Shown here piece after piece: positions 45,103 through 55,176 of a stretch of DNA of 64,000 bases. The translations under genes were made by a program, and so were the position numbers. Under the pieces are notes generated by a model. That model did no database searches and had not been told where the DNA came from. It saw only the letters and a list, made by a program, of their open reading frames with translations. Within the stretch, counting starts at the first letter, position 1. Each line of letters opens with the position of its first letter. Origin of the DNA: Agrobacterium vitis (GTDB taxonomy: Bacteria > Pseudomonadota > Alphaproteobacteria > Rhizobiales > Rhizobiaceae). The DNA is taken from NCBI RefSeq assembly GCF_037039395.1, contig NZ_CP146242.1:682001-746000 (forward strand), read 5' to 3'.

Positions 45103-46134
45103 TCAGAAATATCCTTCGCGTTTTTTCTTTTCCATCGATCCGGACTGGTCACGGTCGATAGCGCGACCCTGACGCTCGGAGACGGTCGCAATTTCCAGTT
45201 CGGCAATCACTTCATCCAGGGTCCGGGCTTCGGACCGGATCGCGCCGGTCAGCGGGAAACAGCCCAGCGTGCGGAAGCGGATCGATCCATGCTGAACCTT
45301 TTCGCCCGGCAGCAGTTCCAGCCGCTCGTCTTCGGCCAGGATCATCATGCCATCACGCTCGATATAAGGGCGCTTTTCGGCAAAATAGAGCGGCACGAGC
45401 GGAATGTTTTCAGCCTGAATATAGCGCCAGATATCGACTTCCGTCCAATTGGACAGCGGGAAGGCCCGTACGCTTTCGCCCCGGCGGATCATGCCATTAT
45501 AGACATTCCACAATTCCGGGCGCTGGTTGCGCGGGTCCCATTTATGGTCAGGCGTGCGGAAGGAGTAGATCCGCTCCTTGGCGCGCGAGGCTTCCTCATC
45601 GCGACGTGCACCACCGAAGGCGGCGTCATATTTGCCGGCGTCCAGCGCCTGGCGCAGGGCCTCGGTCTTCATGATGTCGGTATAGAGCGCCGAGCCGTGA
45701 GAAAAAGGTGTGACACCTTCGGTCTTGCCACGCGGATTGGTATGGACGACCAGATCCAGATCGTAGCGCTTCGCCATCTCGTCGCGGAAGGCGATCATTT
45801 CCTTGAACTTCCAGCCGGTATCGATATGCAGCAGCGGAAACGGCACCCGGCCCGGATAGAAGGCCTTGCGCGCCAAGTGCAGCAGCACGGACGAATCCTT
45901 GCCGATCGAATAGAGCATCACCGGATTGTCGAACTCGCCGGCCACTTCGCGGAAAATATGGATCGCCTCGTTTTCCAGCGCCTTCAAATGCGGATCGAGC
46001 GGCGCACGCGCCACGACCTCCTTCGAATGCGGATCAAACTCGGACTGGTGCAGATGCATGACTTGATTTCCAGATGCGTGCGGCCCAGATTCGGGCTGCG
46101 ATGACGGCTGCGTGGGCAGGCTCTGTACGGACAT
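45103..46134 (-). CDS. cysD: Sulfate adenylyltransferase subunit 2 (CysD)
   Basis: A 343-residue catalytic subunit of ATP sulfurylase of the PP-loop family: [15 protein letters not shown] binds ATP, with [16 protein letters not shown] and CFPLTGAI following. The AGGAA site before 46134 supports this start, which adds a ~25-residue polar extension compared with E. coli CysD; an internal ATG at 46059 is the alternative. It is co-transcribed with cysN and lies downstream of cysH on the same strand. Confidence 0.95.
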   Translation of the reverse strand: MSVQSLPTQPSSQPESGPHASGNQVMHLHQSEFDPHSKEVVARAPLDPHLKALENEAIHIFREVAGEFDNPVMLYSIGKDSSVLLHLARKAFYPGRVPFPLLHIDTGWKFKEMIAFRDEMAKRYDLDLVVHTNPRGKTEGVTPFSHGSALYTDIMKTEALRQALDAGKYDAAFGGARRDEEASRAKERIYSFRTPDHKWDPRNQRPELWNVYNGMIRRGESVRAFPLSNWTEVDIWRYIQAENIPLVPLYFAEKRPYIERDGMMILAEDERLELLPGEKVQHGSIRFRTLGCFPLTGAIRSEARTLDEVIAELEIATVSERQGRAIDRDQSGSMEKKKREGYF

Positions 46135-46215
46135 AAAACATATTCCTAGTTGCCGATGACTGGTCTTGGCTAGCCTTGAACGGGAAAAACCTCGCCAAAA
46201 GCCCAGAAACGGCTG

Positions 46216-46965
46216 TTAAAGGGAACTGGAATTCAGCGATGGGATGGCAGCGTCCGGCACATGCAGGCCGCATTCGCGCTTCTCGTCATTTTCCCACCAC
46301 CAGCGGCCAGCCCGCTCAGGTTCGCCCGGCTTGATCGCACGGGTGCAGGGTTCACAACCAATCGAGGGATAGCCACGCGCATGTAGCGGATTGATCGGTA
46401 CAGCCTCGCTCTCCACATAGGCGTTGATATCGTCCAACGACCAATCGGCCAGCGGGTTGATCTTGATCAGGTTGCGCTCAGTGTCATATTCGGCGAACGG
46501 TGTGGTGGCGCGATTGCCGGACTGGCTGCGGCGCAGGCCCGTAACCCAGACAGAGGCGCCTTGCAGCGCCCGCGCCAGAGGAACAAGCTTGCGCACATGA
46601 CAGCAGGCATGGCGTGCTTCGACGCTTTCGTAAAAGCCGTTCAAGCCATATTTTGCCGCATAGGCGTCGATATCGTCCTGATCGGGCGCATATTGCCTGA
46701 TGGAAATGCCAAAACGCTCTTCAGTCTCGGCAATCAGATCGAGGGTTTCCTTGAACAGGCGACCAGTCTGCAAGGTTGCCACTTCGATGGAGAGACCGGC
46801 AAGACCGATTGCCGCTGTAATCACCTGATCCTCAAGGCCAAGGCTCGTGGTGAACACGGACCGGCCACCAAGCTCCTGCACAAGACGCAGACGGGCGGTG
46901 AGATCAAGATCAGCGAGAGCCGCGTCCAGGGTGGCAACGGCCTGAGGATTGGATTGCGATGTCAT
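46216..46965 (-). CDS. cysH: Assimilatory adenylylsulfate (APS) reductase, CysH family
   Basis: A 249-residue thioredoxin-dependent reductase that makes sulfite. Two cysteine pairs (HACCHVRK and GCEPCTRAI) are those that bind a [4Fe-4S] cluster in APS-type enzymes, so APS rather than PAPS is the expected substrate. This fits the absence of a CysC domain in CysN. Other motifs are FTTSLGLEDQVI (PP-loop), GLRRSQSGNR, and the C-terminal ECGLH with the catalytic Cys. It is first in cysH-cysD-cysN. Confidence 0.95.
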   Translation of the reverse strand: MTSQSNPQAVATLDAALADLDLTARLRLVQELGGRSVFTTSLGLEDQVITAAIGLAGLSIEVATLQTGRLFKETLDLIAETEERFGISIRQYAPDQDDIDAYAAKYGLNGFYESVEARHACCHVRKLVPLARALQGASVWVTGLRRSQSGNRATTPFAEYDTERNLIKINPLADWSLDDINAYVESEAVPINPLHARGYPSIGCEPCTRAIKPGEPERAGRWWWENDEKRECGLHVPDAAIPSLNSSSL

Positions 46966-47233
46966 TCGTTCTTCCTAGCGGGCCTACTCAATTCCTAACC
47001 AAGGCCCACTTCCAGTGGCTGCGCCTGGCATATACTGGCTGCGCCCGGCATAAGCCTGTCATTTGGCCAAGTATCGATGTTTTTATCGCTAAAAGACAGG
47101 AATTGCCTTTTATGCTGCCGCCAATGCGGAGCAAATATCACTCAAAGCCAAAGATATGGCGCAATTCCTGCCGCCCCGGCCCTGTCAGCCCCCCTGCTCT
47201 TGTGGCTACCCATCCGGTTCATTCCAAACGAAA

Positions 47234-47260
47234 ACGCCGGAAAGCAAGGCTTTCCGGCGT
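47234..47260. terminator. Strong hairpin between chemoreceptor and cysH
   Basis: ACGCCGGAAAGC-AAG-GCTTTCCGGCGT is a perfect 12-bp stem with a 3-nt loop. A second hairpin, TTGCAGCC-ACTGC-GGCTGCAA, lies at 47298-47318 just after the chemoreceptor stop. Together they end the minus-strand chemoreceptor transcript. The rest of the 46966-47346 gap holds the cysH promoter, which I could not pinpoint. Confidence 0.75.
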
Positions 47261-47346
47261 AATATCCTTAATTACAAGGGGATCTCCCCTTTGAGCGTTG
47301 CAGCCACTGCGGCTGCAATCTCTTATCAGTCTGACAGCCTCTAGCC

Positions 47347-49329
47347 TCAGAACTCTTCCCAGGACTGATCGGCAGCAGCAGCCGTCGCTGACGGTTTGCC
47401 GGAAAAGGCACTGGCGATCTTGCGGCCAAGCGCGCGAGCGGGCGAAGCCACCGGCGCCTGTGCCGGATGAGCGGCACGCACGGGGGCGGCACGAGCCGGC
47501 GCGGCATAGGCCGATCCAGCATTGAACCCACTTTGCCCGCCGCCAGCAAGCTTGAATTGCGACAGCAGCTGGTTCAGCGAGGCGACTTCTCTTGCCAGGC
47601 CGTGGCTTGCAGCCGTGGATTCCTCCACCATCGCCGCGTTCTTCTGGGTGTCCTGGTCCATCTGGTTGACGGCAGTGTTGATCTGCTGGAGGCCGGACGA
47701 TTGCTCATGGGCCGCCTCGACAATGGCGCTGACGTGACGGTTAATTTCCTGCACTTCGGCCACCATGGTTTCCAGGGCAGCACCGGTTTCTCCCACCAGA
47801 AGCACGCCGGACTGGACCTGACTGTTGGAGGTGGTGATCAGCGCCTTGATGTCCTTTGCCGCGTTGGCGGAACGCTGGGCAAGCTCGCGCACTTCCTGGG
47901 CAACGACCGCAAAGCCCTTGCCTGCTTCACCGGCGCGGGCCGCTTCAACACCGGCATTCAATGCCAGAAGATTGGTCTGGAAGGCGATTTCATCGATGAC
48001 GCTGATGATGTTGGAAATCTCAGCCGATGACTTTTCGATCTGTTCCATGGCGACCACAGCGCGGCGCACCACCTCACCGGATTGCTCTGCTCCGGCCTTG
48101 GTGCGTGAAACCAGGGTTCCCGCTTCCTGGGCACGACGGGTCGAATCCTTCACCGTGGTGGTGATCTGTTCCAGGGCTGCGGCTGTTTCCTCGACGGAGG
48201 CTGCCTGCTGCTCGGTACGCTTGGCCAGATCATTCGCCGCCGACTTTATTTCGTTGGCGCCCGCATCGATTGCCTGGGCATTCTGAGCAACATGGGTCAG
48301 CGCTTCCTGCAATTTTTCAGCCGAGCTGTTGAAGCTGCCGCGCACCCCATCCAGATGGGCGACGAAAGGCTGGCCGATACGATAGGAGACGTCGCCATCG
48401 GACAGATGCGAAAGCCCGTTTGCCAGATTATCGACCGCGAATTGGATATCCGCCGCTTCCCTGGCCTTTTGCTCCTCGCGCTCCAAACGCTCTTTTTCCG
48501 AGAGGCTGCGATTGGCCGCGGTTTCCTGCTCCAGACGGGCGCGCTCGATGGCATTGTCGCGGAACACGCCAACAGCGGCGGCCATCTGGCCAACTTCATC
48601 CTTGCGCGACAGGCCGGGCACGTCCTGCTGCGTTTCACCGTTTGCAAGAGCTATCATCCGGCTGCGGAGCTTGTCGATTGGACCGATAATGCCACGCGAG
48701 GTAACGAACAGGGCCAAAACGATGGCCAGGAGCATAAAGCCGCCGACAATCGTCAATGACCTCAGAATGGTTGAATTCGTCTGGTCAGACAGGACATCGC
48801 TTCTCTTGAGGAGAGCGGCTGTGTTGCCATTGTTCCAGTCCCGAAGATCGTCGCGCCATTTGGCAATCAATGGATCCGCCTTTACCAGCAGGACTCTCGC
48901 CTCATCATGCTGTCCCCCGGCGACCAGCTGAACGGCTTTGTCGGTTAATGCCTGAATGGCGCGAGCGCGGTCGACAAAGCTGTCAACATCGGCAGCATTT
49001 TCCGGCGTCAGGGACTTGACCTTGTCCAAACGCTTGAAAAGTGTCGAAATCGAATCCGTGTAGGCCGATTTGACGCTTGATGTGTCAAGCTTGCTGACAT
49101 CATAGGAAATCACCTGGTAGGCACCATAGCCCATTGCCAGGAGAGACGTAACCGAGCGAGACATTTCGCTGGCAGCGATGGCGTCCGTGGCGATGAAGTC
49201 GGAATATTCCGTATCCGTCGACTTATAAGTACTTGCGACGATGCCCAGTCCGCCGATGCCGATCATGCAGACAGGGACAATGAGCGACAGAATTTTCGTG
49301 CGAATGCTCGCATTGGCCAAGAAAGACAT
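47347..49329 (-). CDS. Methyl-accepting chemotaxis protein
   Basis: A 660-residue transmembrane chemoreceptor. A first helix ([20 protein letters not shown]) precedes a four-helix-type periplasmic sensor to about residue 185. A second helix follows ([17 protein letters not shown]), then HAMP ([15 protein letters not shown]). The signalling hairpin tip is [20 protein letters not shown]. The C-terminus ends SWEEF, matching the xWEEF pentapeptide that tethers CheR/CheB, so it can probably be methylated by them. Ligand unknown. The start at 49329 has AGAGGCGAGG upstream. The gene is single, with terminators after it. Confidence 0.93.
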   Translation of the reverse strand: MSFLANASIRTKILSLIVPVCMIGIGGLGIVASTYKSTDTEYSDFIATDAIAASEMSRSVTSLLAMGYGAYQVISYDVSKLDTSSVKSAYTDSISTLFKRLDKVKSLTPENAADVDSFVDRARAIQALTDKAVQLVAGGQHDEARVLLVKADPLIAKWRDDLRDWNNGNTAALLKRSDVLSDQTNSTILRSLTIVGGFMLLAIVLALFVTSRGIIGPIDKLRSRMIALANGETQQDVPGLSRKDEVGQMAAAVGVFRDNAIERARLEQETAANRSLSEKERLEREEQKAREAADIQFAVDNLANGLSHLSDGDVSYRIGQPFVAHLDGVRGSFNSSAEKLQEALTHVAQNAQAIDAGANEIKSAANDLAKRTEQQAASVEETAAALEQITTTVKDSTRRAQEAGTLVSRTKAGAEQSGEVVRRAVVAMEQIEKSSAEISNIISVIDEIAFQTNLLALNAGVEAARAGEAGKGFAVVAQEVRELAQRSANAAKDIKALITTSNSQVQSGVLLVGETGAALETMVAEVQEINRHVSAIVEAAHEQSSGLQQINTAVNQMDQDTQKNAAMVEESTAASHGLAREVASLNQLLSQFKLAGGGQSGFNAGSAYAAPARAAPVRAAHPAQAPVASPARALGRKIASAFSGKPSATAAAADQSWEEF

Positions 49330-49632
49330 TATGCCTCGCCTCTTAAAATTGATGGGGGAATGGAACAGAGGGAGAGGCAAGCTCTCACGAACCTGACGCT
49401 GCTTTCTTGCCCGGGCAAGGCTACGACAGGCCACCCATCATGGGCGTTTTTTACGATAGATTTCATATAACACAATTAAAATTTAATTTTCCCCTAAAAC
49501 AGGTAGGCTAAATTCGAAGGCTCAAGATCATACCAGTGCCGAAAACCTCTGCGCGCATCCAGACCTTGGAAATATCCGACAAACAGGCCTGCGCGTGAAA
49601 GCGCAAATCTCAAAACGGCGCACACAACAAAA
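49330..49632. other. Intergenic region upstream of the chemoreceptor gene
   Basis: No coding frame is supported. The part near 49450-49500 is AT-rich and probably holds the chemoreceptor promoter. The far end contains the terminator of the lipoprotein gene. Confidence 0.4.
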
Positions 49633-49661
49633 AAGGCGAGGTCGCCTGACAACCTCGCCTT
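49633..49661 (-). terminator. Rho-independent terminator of the lipoprotein gene
   Basis: Read on the minus strand, AAGGCGAGGT-tgtcaggcg-ACCTCGCCTT is a 10-bp perfect stem followed directly by a T run (TTTTTTGTTG). It lies about 90 nt after the stop of the minus-strand lipoprotein gene. Confidence 0.85.
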
Positions 49662-49749
49662 GATCGATCTTCGTATGCTTTATGCGTTTTCGAAAACCGT
49701 GCACCGTCAACTGACGGTTACACGGCCTCTCATCACGCGGATCTCGGCA

Positions 49750-50166
49750 TTATGCGCCGCCCAGAAACTCTTCGCACCAGGTCTTGCCGCTTTCGACAGG
49801 CCTGTCGATGACGGGCTTGATCGCACGGATGACATAATCCGGAGAGACCGTAACGCGCACTTCGCAGCGCAGATATTCAGTGCGCCCGGCCTTGGTGATC
49901 TTGCCGCGCTTGCCATCGGGCGTTTGCGCATAGGTCGGAGCGACCGAGCGGGTTCTGAAGCCACCGCGCCAGCTATAGACGGTGGCACCGCCAGCCTGTT
50001 CGTCATTGATCGGCGGCCCGAACTTGGCAAAGAAGGCGCCCGCCGGCTGGCCGACCCAGCGCTCTTCCACCAGGTTTTTCTTCTGTACAGGTATGACACC
50101 CGATGTCGTGGTACATCCAGCCAGCGCCAGCGCCAAGCCAGCCGTCAGCATGATCCGAAAATTCAT
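49750..50166 (-). CDS. Small lipoprotein of unknown function
   Basis: A 138-residue protein with a signal peptide and lipobox (MNFRIMLTAGLALALAGCTT; lipid on Cys18). The mature part has WVGQPAGAFFAKFGPP, a Trp/Gly segment (YSWRGGFRTR) and two Cys in CEVRVTV and TWCEEFLGG. It is likely outer-membrane anchored. It resembles small conserved rhizobial lipoproteins; no function is known to me. It forms its own unit with a strong terminator. Confidence 0.75.
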   Translation of the reverse strand: MNFRIMLTAGLALALAGCTTTSGVIPVQKKNLVEERWVGQPAGAFFAKFGPPINDEQAGGATVYSWRGGFRTRSVAPTYAQTPDGKRGKITKAGRTEYLRCEVRVTVSPDYVIRAIKPVIDRPVESGKTWCEEFLGGA

Positions 50167-50526
50167 AATTCTGTCCCTTGGTAACCCGCTTCAAGCGGCC
50201 CGGCCTGGCAGAGCCCTGCCCCGGCCACACCTGTGCCACTTTGTCTTTCGCCTTTATCCCCAAAACCTTAAATTGGAAATCACCAAGTTTATCGCTCACG
50301 TCAACTTGTTTCAAAACGGTAACAATGAAATACCGCGAATCCAAATTGCTAAAATACGACATTATCCATTAAATACAGATAATTAACTCAATTTTTCCGC
50401 AACCATCCAAGGCACGCGGCACCCTCTGCGTGCGGCATTCTCGCCCCTGTTGAAAAGCCATGATTTTTTTTGAAGTCACCCGCTTGTCTATTGTGAAACC
50501 CTGGTTTATACGAGCGCCACTGGTCA
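50167..50526. other. Gap between lipoprotein gene and tRNA-Pro
   Basis: AT-rich non-coding DNA with no supported frame. It must contain the lipoprotein promoter (minus strand) and the tRNA promoter (plus strand). Confidence 0.4.
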
Positions 50527-50603
50527 CGGAGTGTAGCGCAGTCTGGTAGCGCACCACGTTCGGGACGTGGGGGTCGAGTGTTCGAATCACTCCACTCCGA
50601 CCA
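50527..50603 (+). tRNA. tRNA-Pro (anticodon CGG)
   Basis: A 77-nt cloverleaf. Its acceptor is CGGAGTG/CACTCCG with encoded ACCA. The D-arm is GCGCAGTCTGGTAGCGC, and the anticodon stem CCACG/CGTGG has loop TTCGGGA (anticodon CGG). The T-arm is GAGTGTTCGAATCACTC. Orientation plus. Confidence 0.95.
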
Positions 50604-50924
50604 GGTAAAAGCTTTTCCCGAAAGCTGTTTCTCCATAAAATATCTGGGTGACCTGGCGTCTGATGACAGCGTCGTGTCCGTCGCAATTGAGCGCCGTTTC
50701 AAGCTGAACCCATATTCAAGCGGGTTGAAGTCTGGCCGAAAAGTTTGCGACATGGGATATTTTTTACATCCGGCAGGCTTCAAGGAATTGTGCCGTATCG
50801 TGAAGATTGGCATAAAGGCCTGAAGGAATGAATTGCAGAGCCGGGCTCGGCAAGGCATGCTGATTGTCGTCATAATAATTTGTTTTTTCTGCATTATTTG
50901 TAAAAATCATTCCCATTCGAGGGG
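50604..50924. other. Gap between tRNA-Pro and the secretion operon
   Basis: No gene is supported. AT-rich stretches near 50860-50910 probably contain the promoter of the ABC transporter operon. The region carries no recognised repeat. Confidence 0.4.
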
Positions 50925-52823
50925 ATGATGCAGAGGCCGGGCAGGTCTCAGCCAGGGGTGGCTGTTCTGTCGGGCTCCGATCCAGGGGTTTTCAATGATC
51001 AAGAACCATTCATGAGCCGGACCTTCATGAGCCGGAATCAAGTCGCACGCGGCGGCGTCGAGGAATTGCGGGCAGCGCTGGCGCGCAGCAAGGCGGGCTT
51101 CCTGTCCATTGCGCTGTTCAGTTTCTTCGTCAATCTCCTGATCCTGACAGGACCCTTGTTCATGCTTCAGGTCTATGACCGGGTGCTGGCGGCGCGCTCG
51201 GAGGCGACGCTTCTGGTCCTGTTCCTGCTGGTCATCCTGCTCTATGCGATCATGGGCATTCTCGATCACGCCCGCTCGCGCATCGCCGCCCGGATCGGAG
51301 CACGGCTCCAGAGCGAATTCGACATTAGGGTGTTTCGCGCCCTGCTCGATCGCTCGACGCTGGCCTCCAAGGGCGTTGCCGGTCCACGCGGCATGCGTGA
51401 TCTGGACGCCCTGCAAAAAATGCTGGCGTCCTCGGCGATCTTCGCGGTTTTCGACATTCCCTGGACGCCGGTTTTCCTGTTCGTGATCTTCGTTTTCCAT
51501 CCATGGATGGGCTATCTGGCGCTGGCGGGCGGGCTGGTCCTGATTGCCCTGACGCTGCTGAACCAGCGCGGGACGAAGCGCATCCAGGCAAAAGCTGCGG
51601 ATGCCAGCCGGATCAGCGACGAGATGACGATGGCCCTGGCCCGTGACGGTGAAACGGTGAAGGCCTTGGGCATGCGCAAGAGTGCTGCCGCACGCTGGCA
51701 GGCGACGCGCCATACGGCGCTCGCCGCCAATATTGCCTATTCGGATGCCAACGGCTTTTACACCGCCGTGTCCAAAACCTTCCGGATCTTCCTGCAATCG
51801 GCCATTCTGGCGCTCGGCGCCTGGCTTGTGCTGCGCGGCGAAATCAAGGCTGGCGCGATGATAGCAGGGTCGATCCTGATCGGCCGGGCGCTGGCACCGA
51901 TCGAGACGGCCATTTCTCAATGGGGATTGATGCAGCGGGCGCAGGAAGGCTGGCGCAATCTCTCAAACCTGCTGGAGCAGATCCCCGAAGAAGACACCCG
52001 CACCACCCTGCCGCGGCCCCGCGCGCTGTTGCAGGTCCAGCAGGTTACCGCCGTACCACCAGGCGAAAGCGTGGCGACACTGCGGATGATGAGTTTCGAG
52101 CTTGGCCCCGGCCATGCGCTGGGCGTGATCGGCCCCAGTGGCTCCGGCAAATCGACCCTTGCCCGGCTGCTGACCGGTGTCTGGCAGCCGATGGCGGGCA
52201 AGATCCGGCTGGACGGCGCCGCTTTGGACCAATATGGCCCGGACGGGCTGGCCGACCATGTTGGCTACCTGCCGCAGGACGTGGTGCTGTTTGAAGGCAC
52301 GATTGCCGAAAACATCGCCCGCCTCACCGCCGATCCAGACCCGGACAAGGTGATTGCCGCCGCCCGCAAGGCAGCGGCCCATGAGATGATCCTGAAACTG
52401 CCTCAGGGTTACGACACCCCCCTGCCCGCAACCGGCCAGCGGCTTTCCGGTGGGCAGAAGCAGCGCATCGGCCTTGCCCGCGCGCTCTACGGCGATCCGG
52501 TCCTGCTCATTCTGGACGAACCGAATTCCAATCTGGATGCCGAAGGCTCCGTGGCGCTGAACATGGCAATCCGCGCCCTCAAGGCCAGTGGCGGTGCTGC
52601 CGTGATCATGGCGCATCGCCCGGCGGCGATTGAGGAATGCGATCTGGTGCTGATCATGGATCATGGCGCCCGCACCGCGTTTGGCCCGCGCGACGAGGTA
52701 TTACGCGCCCATCTGCGCAATGCCCAGCAAGTGGTTGGCGCGCAGGGCAATACCAAACAGGCCTATGCCAAACAGGAAACCACCATGACCGGTTTCGTAC
52801 CCGGCACCCCGCGCAAGCCATAG
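50925..52823 (+). CDS. Type I secretion system permease/ATPase (PrtD-like)
   Basis: A half-transporter of up to 632 residues. The membrane domain covers about residues 55-340 (SIALFSFFVNLLILTGPLFM opens it), then comes the ATPase with Walker A GPSGSGKSTLARLL, Q-loop LPQDVVLFEGTIAENIA, signature LSGGQKQRIGLARAL and Walker B PVLLILDEPNSNLD. This is the family that exports RTX-type proteins with C-terminal signals. The start is uncertain: ATG at 50925 sits directly behind GAGGGG, and internal ATGs at 51012 or 51027 would give a more usual N-terminus. It is followed by the HlyD-type partner after 10 nt. Confidence 0.9.
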   Translation: MMQRPGRSQPGVAVLSGSDPGVFNDQEPFMSRTFMSRNQVARGGVEELRAALARSKAGFLSIALFSFFVNLLILTGPLFMLQVYDRVLAARSEATLLVLFLLVILLYAIMGILDHARSRIAARIGARLQSEFDIRVFRALLDRSTLASKGVAGPRGMRDLDALQKMLASSAIFAVFDIPWTPVFLFVIFVFHPWMGYLALAGGLVLIALTLLNQRGTKRIQAKAADASRISDEMTMALARDGETVKALGMRKSAAARWQATRHTALAANIAYSDANGFYTAVSKTFRIFLQSAILALGAWLVLRGEIKAGAMIAGSILIGRALAPIETAISQWGLMQRAQEGWRNLSNLLEQIPEEDTRTTLPRPRALLQVQQVTAVPPGESVATLRMMSFELGPGHALGVIGPSGSGKSTLARLLTGVWQPMAGKIRLDGAALDQYGPDGLADHVGYLPQDVVLFEGTIAENIARLTADPDPDKVIAAARKAAAHEMILKLPQGYDTPLPATGQRLSGGQKQRIGLARALYGDPVLLILDEPNSNLDAEGSVALNMAIRALKASGGAAVIMAHRPAAIEECDLVLIMDHGARTAFGPRDEVLRAHLRNAQQVVGAQGNTKQAYAKQETTMTGFVPGTPRKP

Positions 52824-52833
52824 GAGAGCGACG

Positions 52834-54222
52834 ATGAGCCTGTTTTCCCAGACATCGACGCCGGTCCCTTCCTCCCCGGCCAACATGCCCGCATCCCCTG
52901 CGGCAAACCGGGTACCGCCCACCCCGCAAAGCCACGCCTGGCAGGCTCGCGGTCACACAGCGCTCGGCTATGGCGCGCTGGCCGTCCTCGTGCTGGGGCT
53001 GGGTGCCTGGGGCACGCTAACCACCATCCGGGGCGCCGTGGTCGGCAATGGTACGGTGGAGGTGGAAACCAACCGCCAGGTGGTGCAACACCAGGCCGGT
53101 GGCATTGTTCAGGACTTGCTGGTCAAGGAGGGTGATATCGTCCAGCCCGGCCAGGTTCTGCTCAGGATGGATGAAAAGCTCGACCAATCCGAGCTGACGA
53201 TCATTGAAAACCAGTTGTTTTCGCTGCTCGGCAATGCCGGACGGCTGACCGCCGAGCAGGATGGCAAGAGCGAAATCAGCTTCGACCCCGAACTTATCGA
53301 AAGGGCCAGGACCGACAGCCATGTGCGCGAGATTATCGAGGGCCAGCGCAACCTGTTGCAGGCGCGACAGGAAAACCGCGACAAACAGGTCGGACAATTG
53401 CAGGAGCGCAAGCACCAGACCGCCCAGCAAATCGAGGGCTTGAACGCCAAGCTCAATGCACTGCGCCAGCAAAGGCAATTGATCAGCGAGGAACTGGCCG
53501 TGCAGCAGAAATTGCTGCGCGACGGCCTGACCCAGACCAGCAAGGTGATGACGCTGCAACGGTCCGAGGTCGAGGCGGATGGCGAGATCGCCTCGTCCAT
53601 GGCCAGCATTGCCGAAAGTCGTGCCAAGATCGCCGAGATTGAAATCGCTATTTTGAACGTCAGTGGCGAACTGCGTGAACAATCGATCACAGATCTGCGC
53701 AATGCCGAAGCGCAGATTGCCGAATTGCGCCAGAAACGGGTCTCCTCGCTGGAAACCCTCGGTCGGACCGAAGTGACAGCACCGACCGGCGGCGTGGTGT
53801 TCGGCCTGACCGTGCATGCCTTGCGCACCGTGGTCAAAGCGGCGGAACCGATCCTCTATATCATCCCGCAGAATGTCGGCCTGGTGATCACCACCAATTT
53901 GCCGCCCAATGAAATCGATCAGGTGCATGTCGGACAGAAGGCCGATCTGGTATTTGCCGCTTTCGACCGCCGCCAGACGCCGGATATCCATGGCACGGTG
54001 ATTGAGGTCTCCGCCGACGTGTTCAATGATGAAAAGACCGGCAACAGCTTCTACAAGGCGAAGATCAAGCCCGATGAACAGGAAATTGCCCGATTGGGTG
54101 ATGTGCAGGTCCTGCCCGGCATGCCGGTCGAAACCTTTATCCAGACGACGGAGCGCTCGCCCTTCACCTATCTCACCAAACCGCTGGCCAGTTATTTCAA
54201 CAAGGCCTTCCGGGAGCGGTGA
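52834..54222 (+). CDS. Type I secretion membrane-fusion protein (HlyD/PrtE-like)
   Basis: A 462-residue periplasmic adaptor. One membrane helix (ALAVLVLGLGAWGTLTTI) follows a polar Pro-rich N-terminus. Then come a lipoyl half-motif (VVQHQAGGIVQDLLVKEGDI), a long coiled coil rich in Glu/Gln/Arg at about residues 150-300, the second lipoyl half (TEVTAPTGGVVFGLTVHALR) and a C-terminal beta-barrel (VLPGMPVETFIQT). It links the ABC transporter to an outer-membrane TolC-type channel. Neither a TolC gene nor an RTX substrate gene is in the window. Confidence 0.92.
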   Translation: MSLFSQTSTPVPSSPANMPASPAANRVPPTPQSHAWQARGHTALGYGALAVLVLGLGAWGTLTTIRGAVVGNGTVEVETNRQVVQHQAGGIVQDLLVKEGDIVQPGQVLLRMDEKLDQSELTIIENQLFSLLGNAGRLTAEQDGKSEISFDPELIERARTDSHVREIIEGQRNLLQARQENRDKQVGQLQERKHQTAQQIEGLNAKLNALRQQRQLISEELAVQQKLLRDGLTQTSKVMTLQRSEVEADGEIASSMASIAESRAKIAEIEIAILNVSGELREQSITDLRNAEAQIAELRQKRVSSLETLGRTEVTAPTGGVVFGLTVHALRTVVKAAEPILYIIPQNVGLVITTNLPPNEIDQVHVGQKADLVFAAFDRRQTPDIHGTVIEVSADVFNDEKTGNSFYKAKIKPDEQEIARLGDVQVLPGMPVETFIQTTERSPFTYLTKPLASYFNKAFRER

Positions 54223-54238
54223 TGCAGAGCTTGCCTTA

Positions 54239-54295
54239 CAGTCTATACAATAATCGCCGTTGGCCGCCTGCCAGCAGCGACTATTGGATAGACTG
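54239..54295 (+). terminator. Long hairpin after the secretion operon
   Basis: CAGTCTATACAATAATCGC (54239-54257) and GCGACTATTGGATAGACTG (54277-54295) are complementary in 17 of 19 positions with a 19-nt loop. The position 17 nt after the HlyD-type stop suggests transcript end or mRNA protection. No clear T run follows. Confidence 0.45.
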
Positions 54296-54387
54296 TTAGG
54301 AAAAAGGCAACCCGATTTTCCGTAAAGGACAAACGAAAGCAAGAGAAATGAGAGTCTGCCTGGTTCAACCGGAACCCACGGACTCTA

Positions 54388-54435
54388 CTGCATAATTCTT
54401 TAAACCGGAGTTGGTTTCAAGAGAAAATTATGCAG
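54388..54435. repeat. Palindromic rhizobial repeat (variant)
   Basis: CTGCATAATTCTTTAAACCG and, on the other side, GGTTTCAAGAGAAAATTATGCAG form an imperfect palindrome. It is related to the perfect one at 58882-58925, with the same CTGCATAATT...AATTATGCAG ends. It lies between convergent genes. Confidence 0.6.
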
Positions 54436-54504
54436 CAGATATAAAGAGCTACAGCGAACCTTTGTGCGCCATATATGGCGCATGGCGCTGTATCGCCAAA
54501 ACCA

Positions 54505-55176
54505 TCACCCGAAAGCACTCCGCAGGAATGTCGATGCCTTCGCGGCAGGCGGTGTGTGGTCGCTATACATCAGCTCGTCGAGGGCTTCGAGAACTTCGCG
54601 ATAGGATGACGTGGCCCGCAGATCGGGTGCGGCCAGCAGGGTCGTCATCGAGGGTTGAAACAGCACCCCATAGGTTGCCGACCGGATCATCGAAATGTCG
54701 TTCAATGCATCGCCCATTGCAAAATGGGCGCATCCCTCGGTATCGACCGCATCGAAGCAGAGATGTTTTCCGGCCAGCCCGTTCCAGAAGTTGAAGCCGG
54801 TGACGATATCCTCGTCATTGGTCTGAAAACTGTGACAGAGGACCTGATCGGCAGCGATCTGCTCGATAAAATGCCGGTTCATCGGGCTGAAGGAGTCCGA
54901 GACGATCACCACGCGCCCGCGCAGCTTGAGCGCGGCGAGGAAATCCGCTGCCCCATTGAACAGATCGAGTTCCGCGACACTGGCGCATATTTCGGCCAGG
55001 GTAATGTGGTGATCGGCCAGATGCTTGATCCGCTGGTCCAGCAATTGACGGTAATCGGGAATTTCCCGCGTGGTCGCCTGGAGTTCGGGAATACCGAATG
55101 CCTTGGCGAGATGAGGCCACATTTCCGGCGCGAGAACGCCTTCGAGATCGATGAAGGAACAGATGGATGCGGTCAT
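54505..55176 (-). CDS. ThrH-like HAD phosphatase (phosphoserine phosphatase / homoserine phosphotransferase)
   Basis: A 223-residue HAD enzyme that follows the Pseudomonas ThrH pattern. Motif I is FIDLEGVLAPEMW, where the usual second Asp is Glu. LQATTREIPDYRQLLDQRI and the motif II region VVIVSDSFSPM follow, and motif III is MGDALNDISMI. ThrH dephosphorylates phosphoserine and moves phosphate to homoserine. The start at 55176 overlaps the upstream LysE-type gene by 4 nt. Coupling with a dioxygenase and an exporter suggests a substrate related to (hydroxy-)amino acids here (inference). Confidence 0.85.
   Translation of the reverse strand: MTASICSFIDLEGVLAPEMWPHLAKAFGIPELQATTREIPDYRQLLDQRIKHLADHHITLAEICASVAELDLFNGAADFLAALKLRGRVVIVSDSFSPMNRHFIEQIAADQVLCHSFQTNDEDIVTGFNFWNGLAGKHLCFDAVDTEGCAHFAMGDALNDISMIRSATYGVLFQPSMTTLLAAPDLRATSSYREVLEALDELMYSDHTPPAAKASTFLRSAFG

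Noticed and set aside
46990..47060. Short direct repeat TGGCTGCGCC(T/C)GGCATA upstream of cysH
   Set aside because: Two imperfect copies next to each other could be a regulator site, but they are short, GC-rich and have no symmetry, so they are not reported as a feature.
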